NCBI GenBank assembly: GCA_028285495.1 | Contig: JANQPB010000031.1 | Coordinates: forward strand, 49,812-113,811 | Length of the DNA: 64,000 bases | Direction: 5' to 3' | Origin: Acidimicrobiales bacterium | Lineage (GTDB): Bacteria; Actinomycetota; Acidimicrobiia; Acidimicrobiales; SZUA-35 | Part shown: positions 40,541 through 49,249 of the stretch, in pieces | Layout: every line of letters starts with the position of its first letter | How positions within the stretch are numbered: position 1 is the first letter of the stretch | Translations under genes and position numbers: made by a program | The notes under the pieces: model-generated | Seen by the model: the letters and a program-made list of their open reading frames with translations, nothing else | What the model was told of the DNA's origin: nothing | Database searches by the model: none

Positions 40541-41533
40541 CTAGGGTGCGTGGCGGCCGTTCCCGCCGGCCCCGTCGAGCTCGTCGAGCTCGGACAGGAC
40601 CGACCGGAGGTCGGCAGGCAGCGGCGACGTGAGCTCGACGCCGCTGCCGGTGGCCGGGTGGCGGAAGCCGAGGGTCTCGGCGTGCAGGAACGGACGATCG
40701 AGCCGGTGGTCGGCCGTCGCCCCGTAGGCGACGTCGGCCACGACCGGGTGCCCGATCGCGTCCAGATGAGCCCGGATCTGATGGGTCCGGCCGGTCTCGA
40801 GCCGGCAGGCCAGGAAGGTCCGATCGGCGGCCGGATAGCGACGCAGGACCTCGTAGCGGGTCCTGGCCGGGCGGCCGTCGGCCACCACGGCTCGCCGGGT
40901 GGCCTGGCGGGGCGAGCGCCCGAGCGGGGCGTCGATCAGCCCCTCGTCGGCATCGACGATCCCCTCGACGAGCGTGAGGTAGCGCCGGACGACCGTGCGG
41001 GCGGCCAGCTGCGACACCAGGTCGTCGTAGGCGGTCTGGCTCCGGGCGACCATCAGCAGGCCGCTGGTCCCCCGATCGAGTCGGTGCACGATCCCGGGCC
41101 GACCGGGCTGGCCGACGTCGGCCAGGTCGGGGTAGCGGGCCAGCAGGCCGTTGACCAGCGTGGCGCCCTCGACCCCGGACCCGGGGTGGACGACCAGGTG
41201 GGGCGGCTTGTCGATGATGACGACGTGGTCGTCCTCGTGGACGACGTCGAGCTCGACGCGCGGATCGGCCTCGGGCCCGTCCCGACGGTCGGGGACGTCG
41301 ATCGCCACCTCGTCGTCGAGGGCGAGGCGCTGCGACGGCTTGGCGCCCGCTCCACCGTTCACCCGGACGCCCCCGCTGCGGATCAGCTCGGTCGCCTCCC
41401 GGCGGCTCACGTCGGCCAGGAGGGCGACGACGCGATCGAGCCGCTCGCCGGCGAGCGGGCCGGGAAGGCGCTCGACGATGCGCGTTGGCTCGCGGTCATC
41501 GGCCTCGGCGTCGTCGGCCGGACCGGCCGTCAC
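40541..41533 (-). CDS. rluD: Ribosomal large-subunit pseudouridine synthase, RluD family
   Basis: Isomerises uridines in 23S rRNA. The 330-aa protein has an N-terminal S4 RNA-binding domain (GERLDRVVALLADVSRREAT, IRSGGVRVNG), then the catalytic signature PGIVHRLDRGTSGLLMVA with the essential Asp. It also has LETGRTHQIRAHL near the C-terminus. GTG 41533 overlaps the lspA stop (GTGA). It is the last gene of rluD-lspA-traR. Confidence 0.94.
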   Translation of the reverse strand: MTAGPADDAEADDREPTRIVERLPGPLAGERLDRVVALLADVSRREATELIRSGGVRVNGGAGAKPSQRLALDDEVAIDVPDRRDGPEADPRVELDVVHEDDHVVIIDKPPHLVVHPGSGVEGATLVNGLLARYPDLADVGQPGRPGIVHRLDRGTSGLLMVARSQTAYDDLVSQLAARTVVRRYLTLVEGIVDADEGLIDAPLGRSPRQATRRAVVADGRPARTRYEVLRRYPAADRTFLACRLETGRTHQIRAHLDAIGHPVVADVAYGATADHRLDRPFLHAETLGFRHPATGSGVELTSPLPADLRSVLSELDELDGAGGNGRHAP

Positions 41534-42333
41534 TCGCTGCGGTCGCCGCCGGCCGGCGATGGCCGTCGGCCGGAGTCCCGGCCGTCGTCGGCTCCCGGGG
41601 CGTCGATGTGCTCGGCGACGTGACCGCCGCCGTTGACGTGCTCGCCCCCGCCGCCGTCGCTGCCGTCCGGACCGCCGCCGTCTGGCCCGCCGCCGTCGCC
41701 ACCGTCGTCGACCGGGCGGGCGAGGTCGTCGCCGTCCCCGGTCTCCCCGGTCTCCCCGGTCGACGGGTGCCGTTCGGGCGCCTCGTCGCCTGGCGGGACG
41801 CCGTCGGCTTCGGCGTCGGCACCGCCACCCGGGGCCTCGGGCTCGCCGACGATGAAGGCGTGGGCGATGATCCCGATGACGCCGACGACGATCGCCGAGT
41901 CCGCGATGTTGAACACGGGCCACCAGCCGAGATCGATGAAGTCGACGACGGCGCCGGACAGCGGTCCGTCGTCGGCCCGGAAGATCCGATCGATGAGGTT
42001 GCCGACCGCGCCACCGGCGACCGCGCCGAACAGGATCTGGCCGAAGCGATCGGGGCGCCTGGTGGCCAGGTAGAGCAGCACGCCGGCCATGAAGAAGGCG
42101 ACCACACCGAGGAGCGGCCCGAAGCCCGTGCCCCTGGCGAAGGCCGCTCCGTTGTTGAAGACCAGGTTGAACCTGGCCCCCAGGATCAGGTCGATGCACG
42201 CCCCCGGCTGGGCGCACGAGCCAGGCGCCAGGGCCTCAAGCGCCCACCACTTCGTGAGCTGGTCGACGGCCACAACGGCGGCGGCCACCAGCACCGAGCG
42301 TCGGAGGATCCTCCCGGCCGACTCCTGGCTCAG
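41530..42333 (-). CDS. lspA: Lipoprotein signal peptidase LspA, with long C-terminal extension
   Basis: Aspartic protease of the membrane that removes signal peptides from prolipoproteins. Four TM helices and the two catalytic aspartates are seen in GAVGNLIDRIFR and FNIADSAIVVG. After about residue 165 comes a 100-aa Gly/Asp/Pro-rich disordered tail not found in typical 160-200-aa enzymes. The start is uncertain: the first GTG in frame (42294) would cut TM1 short. A CTG at 42333 that overlaps the traR stop (CTGA) would add SQESAGRILRRS, giving a normal positive N-terminus, so that start is annotated. Confidence 0.88.
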   Translation of the reverse strand: MSQESAGRILRRSVLVAAAVVAVDQLTKWWALEALAPGSCAQPGACIDLILGARFNLVFNNGAAFARGTGFGPLLGVVAFFMAGVLLYLATRRPDRFGQILFGAVAGGAVGNLIDRIFRADDGPLSGAVVDFIDLGWWPVFNIADSAIVVGVIGIIAHAFIVGEPEAPGGGADAEADGVPPGDEAPERHPSTGETGETGDGDDLARPVDDGGDGGGPDGGGPDGSDGGGGEHVNGGGHVAEHIDAPGADDGRDSGRRPSPAGGDRSE

Positions 42334-43157
42334 AACATCGACGCCTTGTGCTCGACGCGCATCGAGGCCTCGGGGATGGCCTCGAGCCGTTCCTTGGGGA
42401 TGGGGAGACCGCTGACCACGCAGATGCCGTAGGTCCCCTCTTCGAGTCGGGCCAGGGCGGCATCGATCTCGGACACCGACTGGCGGGCCGCGGCCGACAG
42501 GGCGAGGTCGCGGTCGCGCTCGACGGCGATGGTGTCGCCCTCGCCGGACTCCTCGTCGAACTGCACGTCGCCGGGCTCGCGATCGGCCATCAGCGCCGCA
42601 GCCTCGGCGGCGAGCCGGTCCGCGCTCGAGGTGTAGGACTCGCGCTCTCGCAGGAGCGCCTCCCGCTGGCCGGCCAGCCATTTCTTGTCGAGGAGGTAGT
42701 CGGCTTCCGGCGGGATCACCGGCGCACCGTCGTCATCGGCGGGAACCGTCTTCGATTGGGCCACGTTTGTCTTCGCCGTCGCTTTCTTGGCCTGGCTCTT
42801 CGCCTTGGCCTTCTTGGTGGCTGTTGGAGCCGCCTGCTTCTTCGCCGCCGCGCTCTTCGATCCGGCCTTGGCGGCCGGGGTCTTCTTCGTCGCCTTCGAG
42901 GCCTTGGCCGCCTTCGCCGCCTTCTTGGCCGGCGCCTTCTTGGCCGCCTTTGCGGTCTTGGCCGCCTTGGCCGTGGCCTTCTTGGCCGGCGCCTTCTTGG
43001 CCGCCTTGGTCGTCTTCGCTGCCGTGGTGGCCTTGCTGGCCGCGCCGGCCTTCTTCGTTGTCTTCTTGGCCGCCTTGGTCGCCTTCTTGGCCGGTGACTT
43101 CTTGGTCGTCTTCTTCGTGGTCACTCGACGTACACCGTTCCCCTCGCTGCCGGGCAT
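42330..43157 (-). CDS. TraR/DksA-like protein with lysine-rich histone H1-like N-terminal tail
   Basis: The first 125 residues are almost entirely Lys/Ala/Thr repeats (AKKTTKK, KKAPAKKA), like histone H1 or HupB tails, and suggest nucleic-acid binding. The C-terminal 130 residues resemble the TraR/DksA helical hairpin and finger (GTYGICVVSGLPIPKERLEA). Of the four zinc cysteines only the first is left; the second is Ser, and the C-terminal pair is replaced in PEASMRVEHK. ATG 43157 (275 aa) is used; GTG 43124 is an alternative. A similar gene sits between lspA and ileS in other actinobacteria, as far as I recall. Confidence 0.87.
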   Translation of the reverse strand: MPGSEGNGVRRVTTKKTTKKSPAKKATKAAKKTTKKAGAASKATTAAKTTKAAKKAPAKKATAKAAKTAKAAKKAPAKKAAKAAKASKATKKTPAAKAGSKSAAAKKQAAPTATKKAKAKSQAKKATAKTNVAQSKTVPADDDGAPVIPPEADYLLDKKWLAGQREALLRERESYTSSADRLAAEAAALMADREPGDVQFDEESGEGDTIAVERDRDLALSAAARQSVSEIDAALARLEEGTYGICVVSGLPIPKERLEAIPEASMRVEHKASMF

Positions 43158-43207
43158 CTCCCGGGCCCGGTTCCGATCGGCCGCTGGCGGTGGCCGAAGG
43201 TCGGCGT

Positions 43208-43213
43208 AGTGTA
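43208..43213 (-). promoter_or_regulatory. Proposed -10 element of the traR-lspA-rluD operon
   Basis: TACACT on the minus strand, about 50 nt before ATG 43157. Confidence 0.4.
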
Positions 43214-43314
43214 GAGGCTGGCCCCCGGTTCCACCAACGGCCGTGAGCCGTCGCCGTCCGGCCGATCGGCCCTCGGCGAGCGACAAAGCCGCTCCCTGAC
43301 CACCACGGCGCAGA

Positions 43315-43320
43315 TAGCCT
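43315..43320 (+). promoter_or_regulatory. -10 element of ileS
   Basis: TAGCCT, 6 nt before the ileS ATG at 43327. The same hexamer and spacing precede divIVA. This leaves no room for a T-box leader if it is the main promoter. Confidence 0.45.
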
Positions 43321-43326
43321 GGAACG

Positions 43327-46300
43327 ATGTCTTCTCGGAGGTCGACCCCCTATCCCGATGTCCCGCCTCGAGCCGACTATCCGGCTCTCGAGCGCGAGAT
43401 TCTCGACCGCTGGGAGCGCAACGGCACCTTCGAGCGCTCGGTCGAGGCCCGCGAGGCGGGAGCCGACGGCGGTCAGCAGTACGTCTTCAACGATGGCCCC
43501 CCGTTCGCCAACGGGCTCCCCCACTACGGACACCTGCTCACCGGCTATGTGAAAGATGTCATCCCCCGCTTCCAGACGATGCGGGGCAACCGGGTCGAGC
43601 GCCGGTTCGGCTGGGACTGCCACGGCCTGCCGGCCGAGATGCAGACCGAGAAGGAGATCGGCGTCGCCGGTCGCAAGGCGATCCTCGAGTACGGGATCGA
43701 GGAGTTCAACCGGCAGTGCCAGCTGTCGGTGCTGCGCTACACCAAGGAGTGGGAGCGCTACGTCACCCGGCAGGCCCGCTGGGTCGACTTCGAGAACGAC
43801 TACAAGACCATGGACATCGACTACATGGAGTCGGTGATGTGGGCGTTCAAGCAGCTGTGGGACAAGGGCCTCATCTACGAGGCCTACCGGGTCATGCCCT
43901 ATTCGTGGGGGGCCCAGACGCCGCTGTCGAACTTCGAGATCCGACTCGACGACGCCACCAGGCCCCGCCAGGACCCGGCGCTGACCGTCGCCTTCGAGCT
44001 CGACCCGGTCGACGGCGACCCGGGGCCGCTGAAGATCCTGGCCTGGACCACCACGCCGTGGACCCTGCCGTCCAACCTGGCCCTGGCCGTCGGGCCGGCC
44101 GTCGACTACGTGATCGTGCCGGCCCCGGACGGCGACCTCGTGGTGCTGGCCGCCGAGGCGCTGGACCGCTACGCCAGGGAACTGGCCGTCGACGGGGAGA
44201 CCCCCGAGCCCGTCGCCCGGTTCAAGGGGGCCGACCTGGTCGAGCGCACCTACCGACCGCTCCTCCCCTACTTCGCCGACCACCCCAACTCGTTCCGTGT
44301 GCTCGGCGACGCGTTCGTCGGCACCGGCGACGGCACCGGCATCGTCCACATGGCCCCCGGGTTCGGCGAGGACGACCAGCGGGTCTGCGAGGCCAACGGC
44401 ATCACCCTCGTCGTGCCGGTCGACGACGAGGGCAAGTTCACCGCCGAGGTCTCCGACTTCGCCGGGATGAACGTCTTCGACGCCAACCCCGAGGTCATCA
44501 CCAAGCTCAAGGACCAGGGCTCGGTGCTGCGACACGAGACCTACGACCACAACTACCCCCACTGCTGGCGCACCGACACGCCGATCATCTACAAGGCGAT
44601 CAACTCGTGGTACGTGCGGGTCACCGAACTGACCGACCGGCTGCTCGCGGCCAACGCCAAGATCAACTGGATCCCCGAGCACGTGCGAGACGGTCAGTTC
44701 GGCAAGTGGCTCGAGGGCGCCCGCGACTGGTCGATCAGCCGAAACCGGTTCTGGGGCTCCCCGATCCCGATCTGGCGGAGCGACGACCCCGAGTACCCCC
44801 GGATCGACGTCTACGGCAGCCTCGACGAGCTGGAGGCCGACTTCGGCGTTCGCCCAGACGACCTCCACCGGCCGTTCATCGACGACCTGGTGCGACCGAA
44901 CCCTGACGACCCGACGGGTCGGTCGATGATGCGGCGGGTGCCCGAGGTGCTCGACTGCTGGTTCGAGTCCGGCTCGATGCCCTACGCCCAGCACCACTAC
45001 CCGTTCGAGAACGTCGAGTTCTTCGAGCGCCACAACCCGGCCGACTTCATCGTCGAGTACGTTGCCCAGACGCGGGGCTGGTTCTACACCATGCACGTGC
45101 TGTCGGTCGCGCTGTTCGACCAGCCGGCGTTCGCCAACGTGATCTGTCACGGCGTCGTGCTCGACGCCGATGGCCAGAAGCTGTCGAAGAAGCTCCGCAA
45201 CTATCCCGACCCGCTCGAGCTCTTCGAGACGGTCGGCTCCGACGCCCTGCGCTGGTACCTCATGGCGTCGCCCATCCTGCGTGGGCTGGACCTGCGGATC
45301 AGCCGGGACGGCTCCGATGTCCGGGAGGTGGTCCGCCAGGTCCTCAACCCGATCTGGAGCACCTACCGGGTGTTCACGCTGTACGCCAACGCGGATGGCT
45401 ACCGGGCCACCGAGCGGACCGACTCGACCGATCTGCTCGACCGCTACATCCTGGCCAAGACCAACGACCTGGTCCGCCAGACCACCGTGCAACTCGACGC
45501 CTACGATCTCGCCGGCACCGCGGCGACGATCCAGGCCTACCTCGACGCGCTGACCAACTGGTACGTCCGCCGCAGCCGCGAGCGGTTCTGGAACACCGCC
45601 GCCAACGGCGAGGCCGGCGAGGTCGACGCCGATGCGCTCGACACCCTCTACACGGTGCTGCGCACCCTGGCCCGGGTCGTCGCCCCGCTGCTGCCGTACC
45701 TGGCCGAGGAGATCTGGACCGGGCTCAGCGAGCTCGACGACCCGACCCAGGACAGCGTCCACCTCCAGGACTGGCCTGACCCGGCCGAGCTGCCGGCCGA
45801 TCCCGAGCTGGTCCGCAGCATGGATCGGCTGCGCGAGGCCGCCTCGACGGCGCTGTCACTGCGCGACGAGCGCAACCTGCGGATCCGTCTGCCGCTGGCC
45901 AAGGCCACGATCGCCGGGGCCGGGGCCGAGCTGATCGCCCCCTTCACCGACCTGCTGGCCGACGAGATCAACGTCAAGGCCATCGAGCTCACCGACGGGG
46001 TCGACGCCTACGGCTCGTTCCGACTCCAGCCGAACGGACGGGTGCTCGGACCGAAGCTGGGCAAGGCGGTCCAGGAGGTCATCAAGGCGGCCAAGGCCGG
46101 CCAGTGGACGGCCGACGACGACGGCACGGTCACCGTCGCCGACCACGTCCTCCAGCCAGACGAGTTCGAGCTCGGCCTCGTCCCCCTCGACGGGGTGGCC
46201 GCGGCCGCACTGCCGGGCAACGACGCGGTCGTGGTGCTCGACACCGAGCTGACCCCCGAGCTCGAGGCGGAGGGCCGGGCCCGCGACCTGGTCCGCCTGG

Positions 46301-46527
46301 TCCAGCAGGCCCGCAAGGACCGCGACCTCGAGGTGACCGACCGCATCGAGCTCCGGCTCGCCCTCCCCGACGAGCTGGACCGGGAGCTGGCCCCCCATCT
46401 GCCGTGGGTCCAGAGCCAGGTACTGGCCACCGAGGTGGCCTCGGTCGACGACCTCGACCGGAACGGGCGACTCGGCGAGCACGAGATCGGCTTCGACTTC
46501 GTCGTCGCCGAGCCGGCATCGGCCTAG
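43327..46527 (+). CDS. ileS: Isoleucyl-tRNA synthetase
   Basis: Class I aminoacyl-tRNA synthetase charging tRNA-Ile. The 1066-aa protein has the HIGH-type motif in GLPHYGHLLTGYVKD, an editing (CP1) domain including TTPWTLPSNLALAVGP, and the KMSKS-type loop GQKLSKKLRNYPDP (near residue 620). An anticodon-binding and C-terminal domain of the longer, eukaryote-like type follows. The length and lack of a C-terminal zinc knuckle fit the IleS2-like form common in actinobacteria. Confidence 0.97.
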   Translation: MSSRRSTPYPDVPPRADYPALEREILDRWERNGTFERSVEAREAGADGGQQYVFNDGPPFANGLPHYGHLLTGYVKDVIPRFQTMRGNRVERRFGWDCHGLPAEMQTEKEIGVAGRKAILEYGIEEFNRQCQLSVLRYTKEWERYVTRQARWVDFENDYKTMDIDYMESVMWAFKQLWDKGLIYEAYRVMPYSWGAQTPLSNFEIRLDDATRPRQDPALTVAFELDPVDGDPGPLKILAWTTTPWTLPSNLALAVGPAVDYVIVPAPDGDLVVLAAEALDRYARELAVDGETPEPVARFKGADLVERTYRPLLPYFADHPNSFRVLGDAFVGTGDGTGIVHMAPGFGEDDQRVCEANGITLVVPVDDEGKFTAEVSDFAGMNVFDANPEVITKLKDQGSVLRHETYDHNYPHCWRTDTPIIYKAINSWYVRVTELTDRLLAANAKINWIPEHVRDGQFGKWLEGARDWSISRNRFWGSPIPIWRSDDPEYPRIDVYGSLDELEADFGVRPDDLHRPFIDDLVRPNPDDPTGRSMMRRVPEVLDCWFESGSMPYAQHHYPFENVEFFERHNPADFIVEYVAQTRGWFYTMHVLSVALFDQPAFANVICHGVVLDADGQKLSKKLRNYPDPLELFETVGSDALRWYLMASPILRGLDLRISRDGSDVREVVRQVLNPIWSTYRVFTLYANADGYRATERTDSTDLLDRYILAKTNDLVRQTTVQLDAYDLAGTAATIQAYLDALTNWYVRRSRERFWNTAANGEAGEVDADALDTLYTVLRTLARVVAPLLPYLAEEIWTGLSELDDPTQDSVHLQDWPDPAELPADPELVRSMDRLREAASTALSLRDERNLRIRLPLAKATIAGAGAELIAPFTDLLADEINVKAIELTDGVDAYGSFRLQPNGRVLGPKLGKAVQEVIKAAKAGQWTADDDGTVTVADHVLQPDEFELGLVPLDGVAAAALPGNDAVVVLDTELTPELEAEGRARDLVRLVQQARKDRDLEVTDRIELRLALPDELDRELAPHLPWVQSQVLATEVASVDDLDRNGRLGEHEIGFDFVVAEPASA

Positions 46528-46584
46528 CCACCCGGCGCCGCCCCGGCCTGCCGCGACGGCGCGGGCCGAGCAGCCGGAACAGCA

Positions 46585-46612
46585 AACGACCCGCCCTTGC
46601 AGGCGGGTCGTT
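46585..46612. terminator. Bidirectional terminator between ileS and divIVA
   Basis: A perfect 11-bp stem AACGACCCGCC/GGCGGGTCGTT with a 6-nt loop sits between two convergent genes. The A and T ends of the stem give a short U-run in both directions. Confidence 0.7.
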
Positions 46613-46642
46613 CGACAGAGCTACGTCTTCGGACGGAGAGGG

Positions 46643-47824
46643 TCAGCGACGGCGGCCGAACCAGCCACCGGCACCCCGGTCACGCTTGTCGTCGTCGAGG
46701 AAATCCGAGATCGGATCGTCGCTCGACGGGTCCTCGTTGGTCACCCGACGCAGCTCATCGAGAAAAGGGTCGCCATCTCCATTCGCCGGCGCCGGAGGCA
46801 GCGTTTCATCGTCTGGCCCGAGTGGGGCGTCCTCGATCGGCGGCGGGGCGATCGTCTGCGTCTGCACGCCGAGCTCGGGATCGCCGTCGTCGAAGTCGGC
46901 GTCTCCCTGGAGCGCCGGATCAGGGGCCAGCTCGTCGAGCTCGGCCGCATCGATCACCTCGCCGGGCTGGGCCACCGCACTGGCTGCGGCCTCCGCCTCG
47001 GACTCGAGATCGTTGAGGGCAACCACCTCGACGGCGATCGGCGGGTAGGCCTCGGCGTCGAGATCGTCGATCGCCGCCGGCTCGAGCCCGTCGTGGGATC
47101 GCAATCGCTCGGGGTCGTCGAGCACCTGGGAGATGTCCTCGAGTGCCGCCCGGACCTGCGATGCCCGCTGTTTCAGGTGCTGCTCGAAGCGCCCGACGTC
47201 GTCCTGGAGGAGCTTGTGGGTTCCCTGCAACTCGGTGATCTGGCTGATCAGGGCCGTCCGCTCGGCGTCGTGGGCATCGGCCAGCTCCCGCTCGACCGCC
47301 TGCACCCGCTCCTTGGCCTCGTCTCGGGCCTCGTCGAGCATCTTCGACCGCTCGGCCGCCGCCTCGGCCATGAGCCGCTCTCGATAGGCAACGGCCTCGG
47401 TCGTCATCTCGGCCGACTGGTCTCTGGCGTCGGCCAGCATGGCGTTGGACTGGAACTCGGCCTCGGTCCGCAGCCGCTCCGCCTCTTCCTTCGCCTCCCG
47501 CACCGTCATGTCGGCCTGGCGCTGGGCCGACACCAGCGTGTTGCGCAGCGTCTCGTCGAAGTCGGGCTGCGGCGCCGGGGGCATGCCATCGGCCATCGAC
47601 GACTGCGAGGGGCTCCGAGCCTCGACCAGTCGGGCCTCGGCCGACGCCGCCCGTGTCTCGGCCTCGGACAAGCGAGCCTGCAAGCGCTCGATCTCGTCGG
47701 CCAACGGGGCCAGATTGGCCAGGACACGATCGACCTGGTCCTTGCTGTAGCCCCGATTCTCCTCCTCGAACCGAATGTCGGGGATTCTGCGAAGCAGTCG
47801 GAGCTTGTCGCTTTGCAATGGCAT
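46643..47824 (-). CDS. DivIVA-domain protein (Wag31-like polar/septal scaffold)
   Basis: A 393-aa coiled-coil protein. The short N-terminal region contains a DivIVA-type segment (FEEENRGYSKDQVDRVLANL), followed by a long coiled coil to about residue 225 and an acidic, Pro-rich disordered part. The ending is GGWFGRRR. In actinobacteria such proteins mark cell poles and septa and organise wall synthesis; the place at the end of the division cluster fits. ATG 47824 has TAGCCT six bases upstream. Confidence 0.85.
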   Translation of the reverse strand: MPLQSDKLRLLRRIPDIRFEEENRGYSKDQVDRVLANLAPLADEIERLQARLSEAETRAASAEARLVEARSPSQSSMADGMPPAPQPDFDETLRNTLVSAQRQADMTVREAKEEAERLRTEAEFQSNAMLADARDQSAEMTTEAVAYRERLMAEAAAERSKMLDEARDEAKERVQAVERELADAHDAERTALISQITELQGTHKLLQDDVGRFEQHLKQRASQVRAALEDISQVLDDPERLRSHDGLEPAAIDDLDAEAYPPIAVEVVALNDLESEAEAAASAVAQPGEVIDAAELDELAPDPALQGDADFDDGDPELGVQTQTIAPPPIEDAPLGPDDETLPPAPANGDGDPFLDELRRVTNEDPSSDDPISDFLDDDKRDRGAGGWFGRRR

Positions 47825-47830
47825 CCGCCC

Positions 47831-47836
47831 AGGCTA
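47831..47836 (-). promoter_or_regulatory. -10 element of divIVA
   Basis: TAGCCT on the minus strand, 6 nt before ATG 47824; leaderless geometry identical to ileS. Confidence 0.5.
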
Positions 47837-47979
47837 ACTCATCTGCCCATCACGCACACTGCTTCGACATACATGGACACGGATACCTGTCGGGCCGCTG
47901 GGCAGGATCACCCGCAAGCCACCGGCGGGGCCCCAATGACGGCTCGACCAGCGGCTTTTTCGCCGTTCCGGGAGGAAGT

Positions 47980-48237
47980 TCAGAGGCGGCAGATGATGGC
48001 GTCGAGCAGCTGCAGGCCGATCAGCACGAGCAGCTCGGCGATGCCGAACCCGGCCATGGCCCCGGGGAGCGGGGGGACGGCACGACGGATCGGAATCACC
48101 ACCGGGTCGGTGACCAGCAGCGCCAGCTGGCGAGCCGAGGCGGCGAGCGTCTGCTCCTTGAGCGGGAAGAAGGACAGCACCATCCGCAACAGGAACAGGA
48201 AGATGAAGGCACGGACCAGGATGCAGAGGATCGTCAC
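47980..48237 (-). CDS. YggT-family membrane protein
   Basis: An 85-aa protein with two hydrophobic helices (VTILCILVRAFIFLFLLRMV; and near the end GFGIAELLVLIGLQLLDAII) separated by a loop with VTDPVVIPIRRAVPP, the classical YggT pattern. The family sits beside sepF in many bacteria and is linked to division or osmotic stress, without a firm biochemical role. GTG 48237 is preferred because the preceding 28 codons show no membrane or family similarity. Confidence 0.88.
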   Translation of the reverse strand: MTILCILVRAFIFLFLLRMVLSFFPLKEQTLAASARQLALLVTDPVVIPIRRAVPPLPGAMAGFGIAELLVLIGLQLLDAIICRL

Positions 48238-48277
48238 GTCGACGGACCAGACGATCGGTGGTTTTCGGTCAACACGG

Positions 48278-49177
48278 CTACCTAGCGTAACCCCTCTCCT
48301 CGATCCGGCGACGGTCGTCATCGGACACCTCGACCGAATCGGGGATCAGGAGAAAGACCTGGGAGGCGATCTTCTCCATGCTGCCGTCGAGCACGTAGCA
48401 GATGCCGCTGGCGAAGTCGATGAGACGGCGGGCCAGGTCCCGCTCGACCGTCTGCAGGTTGAGCACGACCGGGACGTCGCGCTTGAACTCGTCGGCCACC
48501 AGCTTGGCATCGGCGAACGACTCCGGCATGAGCGTGCGGGGCTTGGCCCGCATCGAGTCCAGCGAGTGGACGACCGCCCCGTCGTCGGTGCCGGGGTCCC
48601 CCGGCCGGGCTCGAACGGTCACCGGCTGACCTCCCTCGTCGATCAGGGCCTCGAGGGCGTCGTTCGGCTCGATGTCGTGGCGCCCGGGGCGGACGCCGGG
48701 GAGCCCTCCCATCCGCTCGATGAAGGCGAGATCGAGCTCGTCGTTCGGGTCGAAGCCCTCGAAACCGGCCAGCGGGTCGGCCCGGCCGTCGACGTCGACG
48801 ACCGAGCGCCGGCGAGCTCGGGCGGCGGGTCCGACCACCACGACGTCATCGGCGTCGTCGTCGACGAGCTCCTCGATCGGGTCGTCGTCGTACCGCCGGC
48901 CGTCGGCCTCGTCGTCGACGTACGGGTCGTGGTCGAGATCGCCGTCGAAGCCCTCGTCGAGGTCGTCGGCGAGGTCGGCGGTCGTCCGCGGCCCTGACCT
49001 GGCCGCCCGCCCGCCCTGATCGTCGTTGGCGTCCGCTTCGAACTCGTGGCGATCGGGCCGGATCTCGTCGAGCGAGAGCTGCCGCCGGCGGGCGTTCAGC
49101 TCGGTGAGGTAGCGATCCTCGATCTCGTCGTCTGGACCGAGGCCGACGTAGGCCCGTAGCGCTCGAAGAAAGGACAT
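48278..49177 (-). CDS. sepF: Cell division protein SepF
   Basis: Membrane-binding anchor for FtsZ, replacing FtsA in actinobacteria. The 299-aa protein begins with the short helix MSFLRALRAYVGLG, expected to bind membrane. It has a very acidic disordered linker (about residues 40-190) and the C-terminal SepF domain (MPESFADAKLVADEFKRDVPVVLNLQ, LARRLIDFASGICYVLDG, VFLLIPDSVEV). The linker makes it clearly longer than usual SepF. A TACACT -10 and a GGAG ribosome site precede it. Confidence 0.93.
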   Translation of the reverse strand: MSFLRALRAYVGLGPDDEIEDRYLTELNARRRQLSLDEIRPDRHEFEADANDDQGGRAARSGPRTTADLADDLDEGFDGDLDHDPYVDDEADGRRYDDDPIEELVDDDADDVVVVGPAARARRRSVVDVDGRADPLAGFEGFDPNDELDLAFIERMGGLPGVRPGRHDIEPNDALEALIDEGGQPVTVRARPGDPGTDDGAVVHSLDSMRAKPRTLMPESFADAKLVADEFKRDVPVVLNLQTVERDLARRLIDFASGICYVLDGSMEKIASQVFLLIPDSVEVSDDDRRRIEERGYAR

Positions 49178-49195
49178 CAGGCAGCTCCGGTGGCG

Positions 49196-49201
49196 AGTGT
49201 A
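49196..49201 (-). promoter_or_regulatory. -10 element of sepF
   Basis: TACACT on the minus strand, 18 nt before ATG 49177, with CCGGAG between; a separate promoter inside the division cluster. Confidence 0.45.
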
Positions 49202-49249
49202 GTGCGTTGGCCGGGCCCGGCCCCGGATGCCGGACCGCTCACGCGGTGG

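Noticed and set aside
42760..43130. Lys/Ala-coding repeats as a CRISPR or tandem repeat array
   Set aside because: The repeats are in-frame, irregular codon runs (AAG/GCC-type) inside a protein tail; there are no equal spacers.
42733..45762. 1009-codon minus-strand frame across ileS
   Set aside because: Shadow of ileS; no recognisable domain, and ileS has complete HIGH and KMSKS motifs.
47930..47960. Terminator (CGGCTTTTTCGCCG) near yggT/divIVA
   Set aside because: The T-run is in the loop, not after the stem, so it is not an intrinsic terminator.
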